From the NCBI RefSeq assembly GCF_000350225.1, contig NW_005179181.1, forward strand, positions 1 to 64,000: a stretch of DNA of 64,000 nt, given 5' to 3'. A program made the position numbers and the translations under genes. The stretch comes from Chondrus crispus (lineage: Eukaryota; Rhodophyta; Florideophyceae; Gigartinales; Gigartinaceae). The notes beneath the pieces are model-generated. The model ran no database searches, had not been told where the DNA came from, and saw only the letters and a program-made list of their open reading frames with translations. Below are positions 53,837-64,000 of the stretch, piece by piece (the stretch's first letter is position 1; every line of letters begins with the position of its first letter).

Positions 53837-54553
53837 TCACACGTCGGTCTCGATTGCGTGATCGACTGCCCGTTGCGGAGGTAATCCTGCTGGTAATTCA
53901 CTTTGAAATACTTGACTGTATTTTGAGAGCAATTTTTCAACGCGTTCTTCGCGATCCCTAGGTTTCCTCTTTCCCTTCTTTGTCCTATCTAGGCGATGAA
54001 ACTTCACCAATTGAAATACTTGGAAATCTTCCCTGTTACCTCTTTTTCGGACGAGAGCACGGAACTTCTTAACGCCAATGTTCGACACCTTGATAGACTG
54101 CAGTTCCGAAGAACCGTTTTTCAACGGTAAACAGATTCCATCTACCAACACAGCTGGGATATCACAATTCAGGTTTGGCTTGGTGGCCACATGCCAAGGC
54201 AGACCTAGCAGCACATCATAGCGGCAGTCAGCGACAGCCCAATTAGAGCAGTAGCTATGAGACCCCATGCATATAGTTCCCCGGATGATAACTTGGGATG
54301 CCGTCTCGATCGAGTCCCGTTTTGAGTGGGTTACAGTTATGGCGGTATCCTCAATATGAAAGAGATGGGAATGTTTCTGCACGAAGTCCCTAGATACCAC
54401 ATTGGTGTTGCCACCATCATCTTTCAGGATTTGGGCTGCGACTCCGTGCATTTTTCCCTCAAAAACTATGAGTGGTTTGACTGGTATAGTTCCATCGGCC
54501 TTCGACTCACACGTGCTCACTTCACCGAAACGCGCACGACACACTCTTGACAA
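53837..54553 (-). pseudogene. Protease region of gypsy II
   Basis: 238 codons. AAQILKDDGGNTNVVSRDFV corresponds to a retropepsin active-site loop, but the D-S/T-G triad reads DDG here, so catalytic competence is doubtful. ...YDVLLGLPWHVATKPNLN... is the usual second half of the protease. The C-terminal part (RVEKLLSKYSQVFQSELPAG) is the linker that precedes RT in gypsy pol. Confidence 0.75.
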
Positions 54554-54603
54554 ATGTCCTCATGGAGTGCTTTTCTTCAACAGAAGAAATTCTGAAGGAC
54601 CTT

Positions 54604-55329
54604 TTAGTTTTCCGAGCTACGCGAGTCACTCTCGTGCTCCTCGGTGCCCCTCCTCTGAGAAACTTCTTCTACCCCAGAGTTGTTAACAGAAGGCCTTCCT
54701 TGACCATGCTTCCACGGTCGGCACCCTACTTTATGACATTTGAAACATGCGTTTTTGCGGAAGTCTTCCTGGCGCTGGGAATCCCAGTTTACCCGGCGTC
54801 TCTCTAAATTTCCAATCTCCATCGGTGTTGGGGCATCGGCAACTGATCCACTTCCGCTTGCAGATACAAACGCCGAAGTCGTACGTCCTGCGCTCCAAAT
54901 AGCGCTATCCACTCGCAAAGCCACTTTGGACGCGTCCTCAAATGTTGCTCCGGCGGTTTTCATAACCTCCAGACGGATTTCAAACTTCAAGCCGAAACAG
55001 AACTTGTCCCATTTGTCACCGTCACTGATGTCAGGAACCGTCAACGCAATGTTCCGAAAGTCTGATAAATACTTAGCCACGCAGGTCGTTTGCTTCAGCT
55101 TGCGTGATTTTTCTCGAGACCTGCGCACATGATCTTTTGGAACGAATTCAGTAACTAACGCCTTCTTGAAGTCTATCCAAGTAGTAGGAACCTCATTGGC
55201 TTGAAAGATTGTGTACCACCACACAGCAGCAGTACCAGTAAGGAAGGTTGAGGCGAACATTATGCGATTCGGATCAGTGAGCTGTACCGTAGGGTTACAC
55301 AACTGGATCAGGGCAAGGTACTGCTCCAC
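54604..55329 (-). pseudogene. Gag of gypsy II
   Basis: 241 codons with the Ty3-type capsid signature: FLTGTAAVWWYT, WIDFKKALVTEFVP, YLSDFRNIALTVPDISDGDK and the following FGLK.EIR. A cysteine cluster (CFKCHKVGC) is the remnant of a zinc knuckle. The frame opens without a proper start because the upstream part is shifted. Confidence 0.82.
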
Positions 55330-55484
55330 CTTGTAGACCTAGGTATTGACAACAAGGAAATCACGTTTCCCATCAAAAGTCTCTGGCTGCTTCGGCTTGA
55401 GACTGATCGACCCTTGTACAACGGCGGCCATTTCGGTAGAGATGACGGATTCTCAGCGGGAGAAAGTTCCCGCAATGCTACCAG

Positions 55485-55864
55485 TGCAACAGAAGTTTAC
55501 TCCAAAAGGTCGATGCCCCTTCTTTACTCAAGTCTCCTCATTTCCCTACACTAAATAGCCGAGCTACGGGGCGGCCGTAAGACCGAATCTACTCAATCTT
55601 CTTCCCTCCACGTCAGCCATCCTTGCCTACAGCCCGGCTGTGCTCAGGAACATTCTGTCCGGGCTGTTTCACGCAGAAGACGGCACGGCGATTCCCTGAC
55701 AGCTCCCTTCATATTTCGATCCGCCAGGCATGCCTCTTGCTGATTCGGCGAGAGCACCCCACGTATCCGAAAACGATAGAAAATAAACTCTCCGGCTCAT
55801 CTGGGGGAGCACTGTTTTGTTGACATCCTGGATCCCAACGCTCGCTACCGTTATGATTGTTACA
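55485..55864 (-). repeat. Gypsy II 5' LTR
   Basis: 380 bp, the 5' LTR in the element's minus-strand sense. Its inner edge is followed on the minus strand by CTGGTAGCATTGCGGG, the likely primer-binding site. Confidence 0.92.
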
Positions 55865-56425
55865 CTGCCGCATAACATCACGAACTGCATCAGCTCAATA
55901 GGCTGCACTCTTCAACTTGTAGCAGTTTGGTGACGTTTTGGGTAAGGTTCGATAGGATCGTCGGCGGCGGGATTAGAACAATTATAGTGCACTTACATTA
56001 ATTAGAATTACGACTACGCGCTCATCACGGTTATTTGTGTAAGTGACATTAATTCGATAGTTTATACTATTCAAAGCGTCACTCTAAATACGGTAACTGG
56101 GTGTAGTGTCTATTATCCCATGAGGATTAGTTAGTCCTATACAGATTAAATAATCCTTTTTCCGGTTCCATGTTAGACGGTAAACCGCTCGATTTGACAA
56201 CCAATGGACACCTGAAATCGATTCAACGCCATTTGTAATGGCTTGGAGGCGAGGGACGCCTTTCACATCGAACTATCATGGCTCCCACCGGCACTGAGGA
56301 CTACCAAGACAATCAGAAGGTCACACTGCGCTCGATCATGTCGTCTCTGGCGAAAAAGCAGATTTAGGCGTATGTACACGCCACAGCGCACCTTGCCTTA
56401 AGAGAAGCAGAGTCTAAGCGCATTT
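55865..56425. other. Intergenic AT-rich DNA
   Basis: No gene is recognised. At 56124-56140 it contains GGATTAGTTAGTCCTAT, which resembles, in inverted orientation, the sequence at 58888-58901 beyond the piggyBac-like remnant. Confidence 0.45.
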
Positions 56426-58000
56426 ATGGGTCGCTTTACGAGGAAAATATGGTGTCAGGGGGATGATGGAGGTGGAAACGGTGGTCGAAAAACGGAGAGT
56501 GAGCATCCTCCTCGTCGTGAGGTGGGATTCACTGGCCAATCAGCGAGACATGCGCATCAGTGTGCCCAGGGTCAGGCTCGGAGATTCTCCCCTGGGCAAT
56601 CCCGCACCGCCACAGCAGCAACAGGGCAATCTAGCGACCCTTTCACCCCATCCAACTGAGCAAGAATAAGACGCCGGGCAGACGGGCCATGGTGCTTACA
56701 GTAGCCCTGAGCGAGGTGATCCACCCACCCCAGAGCCTATACGGCAACCCCAGACCACCTGCGACGCGCACCGAGTAGTATGGAGCCAGCGGGAAGTCTT
56801 GAAGCCGGTTGAGGGGGCGGTGCCGCGTCGAATGTTGGAGATGCGGGATATTGGAGGGCAATCCATAGTCGAAGGGGGTGACTCCGGAAACTCGGCAACA
56901 AGAAGCCCAGTTGACTACCTTATGGCCTCATTACCTCACGGCCATTTTATCAAGATGGTGCAGTGGACGTGGGAGGTGCTACAGAACAAAGGAAAACGAG
57001 GAGTAAGCACAGTGGAGCTGCTCAAATTCTTGGGCATCCTCATCTTGGGAACAAGGTATCACTTTGGGAAGCGGAGGGAGCTTTGGGCTGTGAACGCGAG
57101 GATCCGCTTGCTCTCCGCTCCATGATTTGGCACCAAGACAGGCATGCCCCACAACAGGTTTGAGGACATCTGGTCCTCCCTGGTTTTCAGCCAGCAGGGT
57201 GAGCCCGCAGCGGATGAGCTATCGGAAAAGCACCGCTGGAGGCTAGTTGACGATTTTGTTGAGGCCATTAACCACCATCGGGCCGTAAACATCGTGCCTT
57301 CCGACCTCATCTGCGTTGACGAGAGCATTAGCCGGTGATATGGGCAGGGCGGGCACTGGGTTGAGCACGGACTCCTGCAGTACGTGTAGATAGATCGCAA
57401 GCCGGAGACCGGCTGCGAGATCCAGAACTCTGTGTGCAGAAGGAGTGGCGTGATGATGCAGTTGCAGTTGGTTACGACGGCCAAGCATGAGGAGGAGCAT
57501 CACAGTGAACGAGAGGAGAGGCTGCGTCACCGTACTGCTGTACTGGACCGCCTGCTGCGCCACTGGCTTGGTGCCGGAGCACGCATCGTTTGTGCTGATT
57601 CGTACTTCGCGAGCTACGAAGCGATAGCTCATGTACGGTCGCCAGGCCTGCGATTCATCTGCGTGGTCAAGATGGTCACGAGAAGGTTCCCCATGCGCTT
57701 GCTGATGGCGAAGCCAGTAGCAAACAGGGGGCGTTGGCTGTCATTCGCACATGAGGACTAAAACGGTGACGTGGCGGAAATAGCCTTGGTCTGTGTCGAC
57801 CGGCGGCAGTACTTTATTTCTTCTGCGTCCAGCTCTGCTGCAGGCACCCCGTACGAGCGCACTCGCCGGCGCCAGACCGAGACCGGCCCAGCACCGGGTT
57901 GCGCTCACAGTCGAGCAGCCGCAGAGCACCGAGATCTTCTATTTCGGCTGTGCGCACATTGATCAGCACAACCGCTGTCGACAGGATGCCCTAAGGCTGG

Positions 58001-58100
58001 NNNNNNNNNNNNNNNNNNNNNNNNNNNNNNNNNNNNNNNNNNNNNNNNNNNNNNNNNNNNNNNNNNNNNNNNNNNNNNNNNNNNNNNNNNNNNNNNNNNN
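58001..58100. other. Assembly gap (100 N)
   Basis: Exactly 100 N inside the piggyBac-like transposase, immediately followed by the left arm of a perfect palindrome. Confidence 0.99.
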
Positions 58101-58625
58101 GTCTTCTTCCTCTTCTTCGTCGGCGTTGCGTGCGGGCCGAGGTCTGACGTTGGGGTCAACACAGCCGCGCCTTCAGCCACTGACGTGCGAGCGCGTAGCC
58201 CGACAGCGTCTTAGTTTTGTCCACCAGCTCCAGCGCCAGCTGCATATAGAATTCGTTCTGTAGCATAGTTGGCAGCGGCCCCCTCCAGCCCGTGTGCAGC
58301 AGCCATGCGTCGACGATAACGGTACCCAGAAGAGTAAAGGCTACCCTCATACACCGGTAGTGCTACTACCGGTGTATGAGGGTAGCCTTTACTCTTCTGG
58401 GTACCGTTATCGTCGACGCATGGCTGCTGCACACGGGCTGGAGGGGGCCGCTGCCAACTATGCTACAGAACGAATTCTATATGCAGCTGGCGCTGGAGCT
58501 GGTGGACAAAACTAAGACGCTGTCGGGCTACGCGCTCGCACGTCAGTGGCTGAAGGCGCGGCTGTGTTGACCCCAACGTCAGACCTCGGCCCGCACGCAA
58601 CGCCGACGAAGAAGAGGAAGAAGAC
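58101..58625. repeat. Perfect palindrome, 261-bp arms, 3-nt centre
   Basis: Bases 58101-58361 are the exact reverse complement of 58365-58625, with GCT between. The right arm carries the C-terminal transposase sequence in sense, and the left arm carries the same sequence in antisense. The left arm starts exactly at the gap edge, which suggests a foldback read or assembly artefact rather than biology. Confidence 0.93.
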
Positions 58626-58954
58626 ACGCAGCGGCACCGAGACGTCGGCGCGGGCGCAGAAGGATTGTGTTGTGTGCGACAAGAGGACGACGCGAGTGGC
58701 TCTCAGTGCCGTGAGGAGTGCTCAAAAGAGGTATTCATACGCGACTCGTCCAATGGAAGGATATGCATCACATCTCACGCACTTTCTATGCACTCCTTCG
58801 AGTCGTAAGGCAACATAAAGGGACCTTTCCTATGAATAGCCAGGGTTTTTAGTCCTTGCCAGTACCCCTCCACAAACTGTTCCATAAGGATTAATTAATC
58901 CAAAAACGCGGAAAAATTAACACGAATCGCTGGGACATGAGACACTAGAGGACA

Positions 58955-59095
58955 TTACACGACACGTACCTGTATATGTGTCGAAGGACACGTGTGGAAG
59001 GGCGCCCCGCCGTCCGCAAGCCTGTCACCCATAGCTGACACAGCCAATATAGAACATGAAGTGGTCGAGCTTGAGCGCACCCTAACCCCTGCATG
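58955..59095 (+). repeat. Left terminal repeat of retroelement II
   Basis: It matches 63009-63147 at most positions, including GGGCGCCCCGYCGTCCGCA and the block ending GTGGTCGAGCTTG. Confidence 0.8.
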
Positions 59096-59207
59096 CCACT
59101 CTCTTCTACAGAGAGTCCCCAGTAAATCCTGGCCGTAGGCGCTTTCAAGCCGGTCAAAAGAATATGACCACGCACAGCGCCCGCTGCGCTTTTGCCCTCC
59201 CACAACC

Positions 59208-60035
59208 ATGTCCAACCCCTTTATCAAGAGCGCTGAAGCAGCAGATAAGCTTCTCGAGAAGGCCCGCAAGGTCGCCAAGGGCGGCAATCTAGCCTATGCC
59301 GATATCGAGCCGGCCTGGATGCACGAGTACGACTAGATCGCCCGCCGGGCACGTGATGACCTCGAATTTGGTTTCATGCAGTACCCTTATGAGGCTGTTC
59401 CGTCCGTAGGCGCATTCGTCTGTGGTTTCTTTCAAAACAAGGACTGGCCTCTCCGCCACAGCCTGGAAGGCCACCAGTCTATGCAAGCTGTGATGGAGTT
59501 TGGGACCAACTACTTGAATTCCGCGGGGTTCTGGATGGCTTTCCACGAGGCTGCTGTCTCCCTGCGGCAAGAAGCCCTCACCGCCGGCATTGACGAAGAA
59601 GCCCAAAAGTGTGACGTTTGGGCCCTAGTCGCGATCCGGTATGGACTGCGAGTCGTCTTACTACTCTCGGAGTTCTACAAAATGGCCTTCAAGGACCCGG
59701 TATACGCAAAGATTGTTCTTCCCGGTTTGGAAGTTCGCAACGACATTGCAGCATCTGAAGACCTGGTTGAACCCTTGGAAACGTTGGCTTCGTACATGAG
59801 CACTCAATTGATGAAGACAGTAGCTACCCTTAGTGCAAGTAACGCAACGAAGCGTTCCGAAAGAAAGGGTGACCATGTCGGCGACCAGTACTCGCCATTG
59901 CGCCGCGTCCGTTTTGGCTCAATCCTCAGGAAAGAGCTGAAGCATGGCTCAGATTGGGTGGCTTGGCACACCTATGTCGGGCGATCCAATCGGGATCTAC
60001 GAGGTCCCCCAGGAACCCTTCATCCCGGGTTCTGA
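59208..60035 (+). pseudogene. ORF1 (gag-like) of retroelement II
   Basis: From an ATG at 59208 the frame is open to 60035 except for a TAG at 59334-59336 (after WMHEYD; retroelement I reads WMRAYGTIARR here). It is the more complete of the two ORF1 copies and aligns along the whole length with 45741-46417. The segment after NATKRS (about residues 218-275) corresponds to sequence after the stop in retroelement I and overlaps the start of ORF2. Confidence 0.78.
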
Positions 60036-61836
60036 GGAGGAGGAACCGCAAATCTCACGGACCTAAGAGGACCGAGAATTTGAACGCGCAGACTTGTCGG
60101 CTGGCTGCAAAACCGGTATCTTTCAAGAAATCCCGGGGGCGCAAGTGCATCCCGCGAGGGAAGGAGGCGCCATCATGTGCTAAGCCTGCACTGTCTGGGT
60201 CAGAGATGGAGACAGGAAGAAAGTTCGCTTCGTCGTCAACGTGTCCAAGCACTCGCGTCAGTGGAAACAAGGCGGGGTGCGGATGGAGATGCCGGCCGAA
60301 TTAGCGATGAAAGTTCAGAAAGAACATCATTTCCTTTCGCTAGACATAGCAAAGGGATATCTACACATGCGTCCTCACCCGGTAATGAGGTACTGATTCA
60401 TATTCAAGTACGAGCGGCGTCGCTACCATCGCTGTGTGGCGCTGCCCTTCGGGTAGGGCAGGTCCACTTTACGGTTTATACAGTTTATGGATCCGATTGT
60501 GCAAGAGCTGCGACAATGAGGATATCGCGTGCTCGCGTACCTGGACGACTTCCTAGTGGTGCCAGCCCCGTACGGTACAATGTATGGGCCGCGGGACTTT
60601 TGGGACGCTCGAAAGCGGATCGCCGAGTTAGTGGCCCAACTGGGCCTACAGCGCCCCCGGAAGAAGGCGAGTGGACTGGGGCCACACACGTAGAGCATTT
60701 CGGGGTCATGGTCGACTCCGAAGAAATGAAGTTCTACGTCGTACCACCGAAGGCCGAGAAATTTCGCCAGGTATGCAAGGCCCCGCTGAAAGAAGTATTG
60801 TTGGGGAGACGCTGGGTTCAGAGCCGCACCTTGGCAAGCTTCTGTGGAATCTGTGTGTCACTGAGATTAGCAATGGCCTGGGTAAAGTTCTACACCCGGT
60901 CTCTATATTGGGATATGGCGGCCAGATCGATTGATAGGAGAAGCGGCAAGTTGCCGCCTCTCTTATCAATCGATCCGGGACCTGAGGTTCTGGAGGGACC
61001 AGCCGGAGGTGTCCCTGGAAGGTCAGCAGCTGGTCCGGACAAGACCGACGGGGCAATCCACACCGGATCCGCAGACATGGGTTACGGTAGAGCACTGAAT
61101 GTTCGCGATCTGACTGCTGGAGCCCCTCGAATGCGGCACATCCAAGGCATCTGCGACTGGCGACCACGAGCCGATTCCAGCAACCTTCACGAGATGCGGG
61201 CCGTGCCGATGGTACTGACAGGAGGACTGCACAAACCAATTGTCCGCACTGGGGTGAAATACCTCCATCTGCACGTCGGCAACCAATCGGTTATGCACAT
61301 TGCGAACAGCTTCGTTCAGCAAGCCGTCCTATGATGCGGGAGCTCCGTCGCCTGAAAACGGTTCTGGACGTGATGGGTGCACAGATCCGGGCGGAGTGGC
61401 TACCGTCAGCTATGAACAAGTCCGCAGATGGATTGTCGCGACGGTTCCCGCACGGCGACCTCCTGATACGGCGACAGCTGCGACATTCCGTAGCCGCTGG
61501 TATTGGGGCGCCGTTAGACGCGTTCCCATTCCGGCCTCTCGGGGAGCATCCGTTCTACTTCTGTACCGCGATGTATCAAGAGATGGACTGCAATTGGAGC
61601 AAGGACGAAGTGCTGTTGCTCCGCCCACCAGTGGACCAGATTGGGGCGGTTGTAGCGGAGCTGCAGATGACTGCAATGTTATTGATCCCGGACTGTCCGC
61701 GCCAGCCGTAGCATCAAGAAGCATGGCACCCCGCCAGCAGAATGCAGCTCCCGGAAACCTTCCAGAGGCCATCTGGGTGGCGCAGCTGACGCTGAACCCT
61801 TCATGGCGGTTGCTGAGGCCGGAGGTCAACCTCTAA
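60036..61836 (+). pseudogene. RT-RNase H (ORF2) of retroelement II, heavily broken
   Basis: RT blocks HHFLSLDIAKGYLHMRP, CVALPFG and RVLAYLDDFLVVP are recognisable at about 60320-60560, with stops between them. The segment after it (GVMVDSEEMKFYVVPPKAEK, then MAWVKFYTRSLYWDM) matches retroelement I and shows the frame that is disrupted there. RNase H reads IHTGSADMGYGRAL, with Gly where Asp is expected, and HVGNQSVMHIAN, with Gly for Asp, so two catalytic acidic residues are lost. IRAEWLPSAMNKSADGLSRRF follows in another frame. Confidence 0.8.
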
Positions 61837-61861
61837 CCACGCAGGCCAGCAGCACATGCAA

Positions 61862-62860
61862 CTAAGCGTCGCGGGTGTGGCAAACGTGGAACGAGTTGCC
61901 GGTCGTGGTGCAAGTACATGCCAGGCGGCGAGACTGGTGGCAGAATATGCCTCGATTGAGTGCACAAAGGCGACATGGAACCAACAGTGGCGAACATAGT
62001 TGGCCATCTGCAAGGAAGATAACCGACAATTTTTGCCGGTGTCGGAGGCTCACGTTGTAGCCTTTTTGGGCTGGATAAGGCTAGAGCGTGAACGAGGCGG
62101 CAGACAAATTGGCAGTAGATCGGGGCCGCAATATTTGTCCGCCGTTCGACAAATGCAGCTGACACTGATCGGGGTTGAGATGAGGCCATGTCCTTTCGTA
62201 CAACTCTTGATGCGAGCGTATAGGCGGTGGGAAGAAGAAAAATACCCTACCTCAAGTGTGAGGTGAGGGATATCTGCCGAAGCCTTGCAAGGCACCCGGG
62301 GACTGGGCATGTCTACTTCGTCTGTGAGCACGCTTCCGTACTCGGCTGCCTGTGTGCCGTCATTCTGCTTCTACGGACTGCGCGAGAACTCTGTCCTGTT
62401 CTCGAAGGATGACTTGGTCTTTACTGAGGATGGTAAGATGACAGCCCACTTGTCGATAGAGAAGGTTCAAGCAGATATTCGCGAACCTCTCGTGTCCTAC
62501 CATCGGCGGGGCAACATGGCATCCCCGATCGATCTACTGCACGAGTGGAAGGTATCGCGAGGCCAGCATCCGCGGTTCTTCAGCATTCCGGGGGAGCCGG
62601 TGGACTGGCCAGGCAAGGTCTCACTCGTGCTGTCAATGGGGTGTCGGAGCAATTGGACATTTGAGAACCGGCTGAGGGATATTTACCTCGCACTCCTTGC
62701 CCATTGGAGGGCATACGGAGCTGCTTTTGATTTGTCTCCCACCCAAAGTCCGGCTGGCTACATTTGGTTGGGGTCCGAATAATCAAGAGATAGCGGCCAG
62801 CACTCTACTTTAACAGGACTATTCAAGTGGCCGCTTCGTTGTACTGGTTTTCGGATCGCA
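61862..62860 (+). pseudogene. Tyrosine recombinase of retroelement II, fragments
   Basis: The N-terminal domain fragment 62000-62266 (LPVSEAHVVAFLGWIRLERE, PQYLSAVRQMQL) matches retroelement I. The catalytic part 62285-62782 includes FYGLRENSVLF with the Arg. The HxxR box is not recognisable. TLYFNRTIQVAASLYWFSD with the Tyr lies in another frame near 62801-62860. Several frameshifts make it inactive. Confidence 0.75.
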
Positions 62861-63008
62861 AGACTACGTCGCTCCCGTTTCCATCCCGACGCAAGCTGAG
62901 AACGTCGGCTCGGCCTCCGCAAGCAAGATTTGATGCTTCGTCTTATGTAGCCGATTGTGCTGGAGAAACTGCGTGCATGAATAACGAGGCTACTCCTTCT
63001 AGAAGACA

Positions 63009-63147
63009 GTACACGACGCGTACCAGTACATGTGTCGAAATACACTTGTCGATGGGCGCCCCGTCGTCCGCATGCGAGGTCCCCATAGCTGACGCAGCCT
63101 ATATAGGACATCAAGTGGTCGAGCTTGGTCGCACTCTAACCCCTGAA
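63009..63147 (+). repeat. Right terminal repeat of retroelement II
   Basis: Diverged copy of 58955-59095. It is preceded at about 62939-62998 by the terminal motif CTTATGTAGCCGATTGTGCT, shared with retroelement I and the orphan at 50163. Confidence 0.78.
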
Positions 63148-63615
63148 TACCTCTATCTTCCCTCCCTCTCTCTCTTTGGAGTTCCAACTCATGCCTCCCT
63201 CTCCTTTGGACCTTATGCGTACAGTACGGGCCAAGAGAGAAGTGGTGTCTCTGAGTGCCACGAATGGCACGTGTCTGTACCGCTCAGGTGCGGAGGTGAA
63301 ATCTGGTCTAAGTTGACCCCTCCGCGGGAGGCGTAAGGAGACGGGTGGGGGGTGGGCATTGGGAGAATTGAGAAGCCTCTGAGCTATCCACACTAGCTTT
63401 TGTTGGTTCGAAACCCGGGAGGGGGGTACTGTAGTAGCAAAGGAGTGACTTTCCTTTTTGGACAACTGTCAATATCGGTGGCTCAAACATTTCCAGCTCC
63501 CCTAACAAAAACAAACTTGAAACCTGTTTCAACTACTGTAATCGTCCATGTACCTTGCCAAAACCATGCAACAAGTCTAATGAACATCACTATAATCTCT
63601 GAATATCAAGATGAA
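63148..63615. other. Intergenic DNA, nothing recognised
   Basis: Short frames only; no repeat or RNA signature was noticed. Confidence 0.5.
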
Positions 63616-64000
63616 TTATGAAATTCCAAGCACACGATACCGATCCCCGATCCCTCGCCCCCGACAGCTGCCTCCACCCCCCATTTTCCGTCCCCCGCGC
63701 CAAACCTCTCCCCGACTCTTCGCCGCTACCACCGCCCCCACTGTCTGTCGCTCTGCAGAGCCATCATTCTGCCGACCCACACGTGCCGGGAACACGGCCA
63801 CGCACGTTTCTTGCAACACAGAAGATTGCGGACCCGTCGACCAAGGCCCTAGCCCACGCCCAGTACTGCGAAGCGTCTCAAAATACTCCAACTGAATGTA
63901 TGCGGGCTCCAGCGTCGCGCCGCTGAAGTATCCATGCAGTGCCAGAGCCGTGATATCTCGATGGCTTGTTTTGAAGAGACGCACCTCAAAGCAGAAGAAC
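63616..64000 (-). CDS. Open frame running off the right edge, hypothetical
   Basis: On the minus strand the frame is open from the window edge to a TAA at 63616-63618, at least 127 codons. The first part (EVRLFKTSHRDITALALHGY, then LEPAYIQLEYFETL) looks like ordinary protein. The second half is Arg/Gly-rich and less convincing. It could be the 3' end of a host gene starting beyond 64000 or chance openness. No family is recognised. Confidence 0.3.
   Translation of the reverse strand, partial: FFCFEVRLFKTSHRDITALALHGYFSGATLEPAYIQLEYFETLRSTGRGLGPWSTGPQSSVLQETCVAVFPARVGRQNDGSAERQTVGAVVAAKSRGEVWRGGRKMGGGGSCRGRGIGDRYRVLGIS

Larger units (their letters stand above)
50605..55864 (-). mobile_element. 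Degenerate Ty3/gypsy retrotransposon (gypsy II)
   Basis: It has two 380-bp LTRs, and between them, on the minus strand, gag, protease, RT, RNase H, integrase and a chromodomain-like end in the Ty3/gypsy order. The sequences outside the LTRs, GTGCC (left) and CTGCC (right), fit a 5-bp target duplication with one change. The next minus-strand bases after the 5' LTR contain TGGTAGCA, which fits an initiator-Met tRNA primer site. Many frameshifts and stops show it is inactive and older than gypsy I. Confidence 0.92.
56426..58815 (+). pseudogene. PiggyBac-like transposase pseudogene interrupted by a gap
   Basis: Fragments of a DDE_Tnp_1_7 (piggyBac-type) transposase in changing frames. FLGILILGTRYHFGKRRELW is at about 57028-57090. 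PHNRFEDIWSSLVFSQQ, then RWRLVDDFVEAINHHR and IVPSDLICVDESISR, are in 57144-57338. GARIVCADSYFASYEA, then VVKMVTRRFPMR, are near 57570-57690. The N gap removes the next section. After it come GTVIVDAWLLHTG...YMQLALELVDKT (58376-58570) and a Cys/His-rich C-terminus: CVVC near 58668, then, in another frame, CREECSKEVFIRDSSNGRIC ending at about 58805. Stops at 57336-57338 and 57388-57390 and several shifts make it inactive. Confidence 0.82.
58955..63147 (+). mobile_element. Tyrosine-recombinase retroelement II (decayed)
   Basis: It has the same plan as retroelement I: ORF1, RT-RNase H, tyrosine recombinase, and direct terminal repeats at about 58955-59095 and 63009-63147 (ACACGACRCGTACC... to CTAACCCCTG). 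The two repeats differ at many positions, and the ORFs have numerous stops, so it is older than retroelement I. Confidence 0.85.

Overview
The window is nuclear DNA from a eukaryote in which most of the sequence is transposable elements. Coding frames are long and intron-free, transposon families are diverse, and the few host genes are eukaryotic in type (a thioredoxin-UBA-UBX protein and secreted LPMO-like proteins). The overall texture resembles a red alga of the Chondrus or Gracilaria kind, but no marker gene settles this, so the assignment is only an inference. Two 100-N gaps (27749-27848 and 58001-58100) mark scaffold joins.

Layout, left to right. Bases 1-1560 are GC-rich and hairpin-rich, possibly the edge of an old LTR element. 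A decayed Ty1/copia pol follows (about 1840-4620). Next comes a single-copy host gene on the minus strand (6287-7690) joining a thioredoxin domain to a UBXN1-like UBA/coiled-coil/UBX protein. From 8791 to 24522 lies a 4.9-kb unit in three copies: one inverted (A, 8791-13648) and two in tandem (B, 14491-19409; C, 19410-24522). Each copy carries one intact gene for a secreted AA15-like lytic polysaccharide monooxygenase (LPMO) and one broken tRNA(Ile)-lysidine synthase (tilS-like) pseudogene. B and C also start with a cluster of strong hairpins.

Bases 24523-30252 hold a non-LTR retrotransposon on the minus strand (RT plus restriction-like endonuclease, with a probable upstream ORF1). It is interrupted by an N gap and by about 0.85-0.95 kb of bacterial-type galE, which is either contamination or a transferred gene.

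Bases 30841-49755 are a nested pair. A tyrosine-recombinase (DIRS/Ngaro-like) retroelement was hit inside its left terminal repeat by a complete 14.6-kb Ty3/gypsy element (31001-45574). That element has 1.05-kb LTRs, a 5-bp target duplication and an intact empty site in the other terminal repeat. The gypsy element carries gag, a chromodomain-bearing pol with two in-frame TGA codons, a long unexplained 3' region, and an antisense gene-like ORF between pol and the 3' LTR.

Bases 50605-55864 are a second, degenerate gypsy element on the minus strand with 380-bp LTRs. Bases 56426-58815 are a broken piggyBac-like transposase containing an N gap and a perfect 261-bp-armed palindrome. Bases 58955-63147 are a second, more decayed tyrosine-recombinase retroelement whose ORF1 matches that of the first. 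An open frame runs off the right edge.

No rRNA, tRNA or CRISPR array was recognised. The genes do not form a pathway. Apart from the thioredoxin-UBX gene and the LPMO genes, the window is a record of nested and duplicated mobile DNA.
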